NCBI GenBank assembly: GCA_003151415.1
Contig: PLXK01000145.1
Coordinates: 1-40,822 of the forward strand
Direction: 5' to 3'
DNA from: Bacteroidota bacterium
GTDB taxonomy: Bacteria; Bacteroidota; Bacteroidia; Palsa-965
Length of the DNA stretch: 40,822 nucleotides
Shown here: piece after piece, positions 40,630-40,822 of the stretch
Position numbering within the stretch: position 1 is the stretch's first letter
Layout: each line of letters starts with the position of its first letter
Notes under the pieces: model-generated
Told to the model about the DNA's origin: nothing
The model's input: the letters and a program-made list of their open reading frames with translations, nothing else
The model's database searches: none
Translations under genes and position numbers: made by a program

Positions 40630-40822
40630 ATGAAAACAATTAAAATTCTTTGCTTTTTCCTGTTCATCTTTTCTGCGGCTTCAGCGCAGACCGGAATTAA
40701 AGGAACAATTAAGGATGCAGCAAGTGGCGATCCGTTAATTGGAGTAAACATCGTTCTTGACAATGGGAAGGGGACAGTTACGGATACGAGTGGAAACTTT
40801 TTTATTGCTGCCGATAGCGGAA
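40630..40822 (+). CDS. Start of a carboxypeptidase-like/TonB-dependent receptor gene (cut by window edge)
   Basis: The first 64 codons encode a signal peptide (ILCFFLFIFSAASAQ) followed by the carboxypeptidase regulatory-like domain of SusC/TonB-linked receptors: GIKGTIKDAASGDPLIGVNI, then VLDNGKGTVTDTSGNF. This opening is shared by TonB-dependent outer-membrane receptors and by other proteins with the same N-terminal domain. The remainder lies beyond the window, so the receptor, plug and barrel cannot be confirmed. It starts 145 nt after the T9SS substrate gene, on the other side of its terminator. Confidence 0.85.
   Translation, partial: MKTIKILCFFLFIFSAASAQTGIKGTIKDAASGDPLIGVNIVLDNGKGTVTDTSGNFFIAADSG

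Overview
The window looks like a chromosomal segment of a member of the Bacteroidota, probably free-living or environmental. The evidence is a PorP/SprF-type protein, a large SprB-repeat adhesin ending in a CHU_C-type sorting domain, a protein ending in a type A type IX secretion (T9SS) signal, the start of a TonB-dependent receptor-like gene, a multi-PAS kinase paired with a LytTR regulator, and several promoters matching the Bacteroidota pattern TTG-N19..21-TAnnTTTG. I see no tRNA, rRNA, CRISPR array, insertion sequence or prophage.

Region 1 (1-10.3 kb, all minus strand) is mostly housekeeping: a fused dipeptide-type ABC ATPase, a lipoprotein, a DEDDy exonuclease, a small Bacteroidota protein, a membrane-anchored serine hydrolase, a second lipoprotein, LipB, a phosphoglucose/phosphomannose isomerase, the fossil of a NarL-type response regulator, and UvrC. 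Region 2 (10.3-14.3 kb, minus) holds a PorP/SprF-like protein, a 573-base non-coding stretch with a 25-bp-arm hairpin and a 21-nt tandem repeat, and a two-gene FAD oxidoreductase/GT-C glycosyltransferase operon.

Region 3 (14.3-17.2 kb, plus, then a lone XRE regulator on minus) is a RimB-like protease, RimK ATP-grasp ligase and AstE-like deacylase trio, a peptide-tag or glutamate-ligation module. Region 4 (17.4-20.3 kb) is a methionine block: MetX on minus, and OsmC and MetZ on plus. Together MetX and MetZ give acetyl-homoserine synthesis followed by direct sulfhydrylation.

Region 5 (20.4-29.5 kb) is the most unusual. It holds two adjacent TPR-TM-SpoIIE phosphatase paralogues, the second with eroded phosphatase motifs, then a 60-residue double-glycine-leader peptide resembling a RiPP precursor, then the 1415-residue adhesin. 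Region 6 (29.5-36.1 kb, minus) is a three-gene signalling operon: an exported MORN/YwqK-repeat protein, a soluble nine-PAS histidine kinase overlapping it by 4 nt, and a LytTR response regulator 1 nt further on. Region 7 (36.4-40.8 kb) has an exported esterase-like protein, an exported zinc phospholipase C/S1-P1 nuclease, a VOC protein, a T9SS-exported lamin-tail protein behind two promoters, and the first 64 codons of a carboxypeptidase-like/TonB-receptor gene cut by the window edge.
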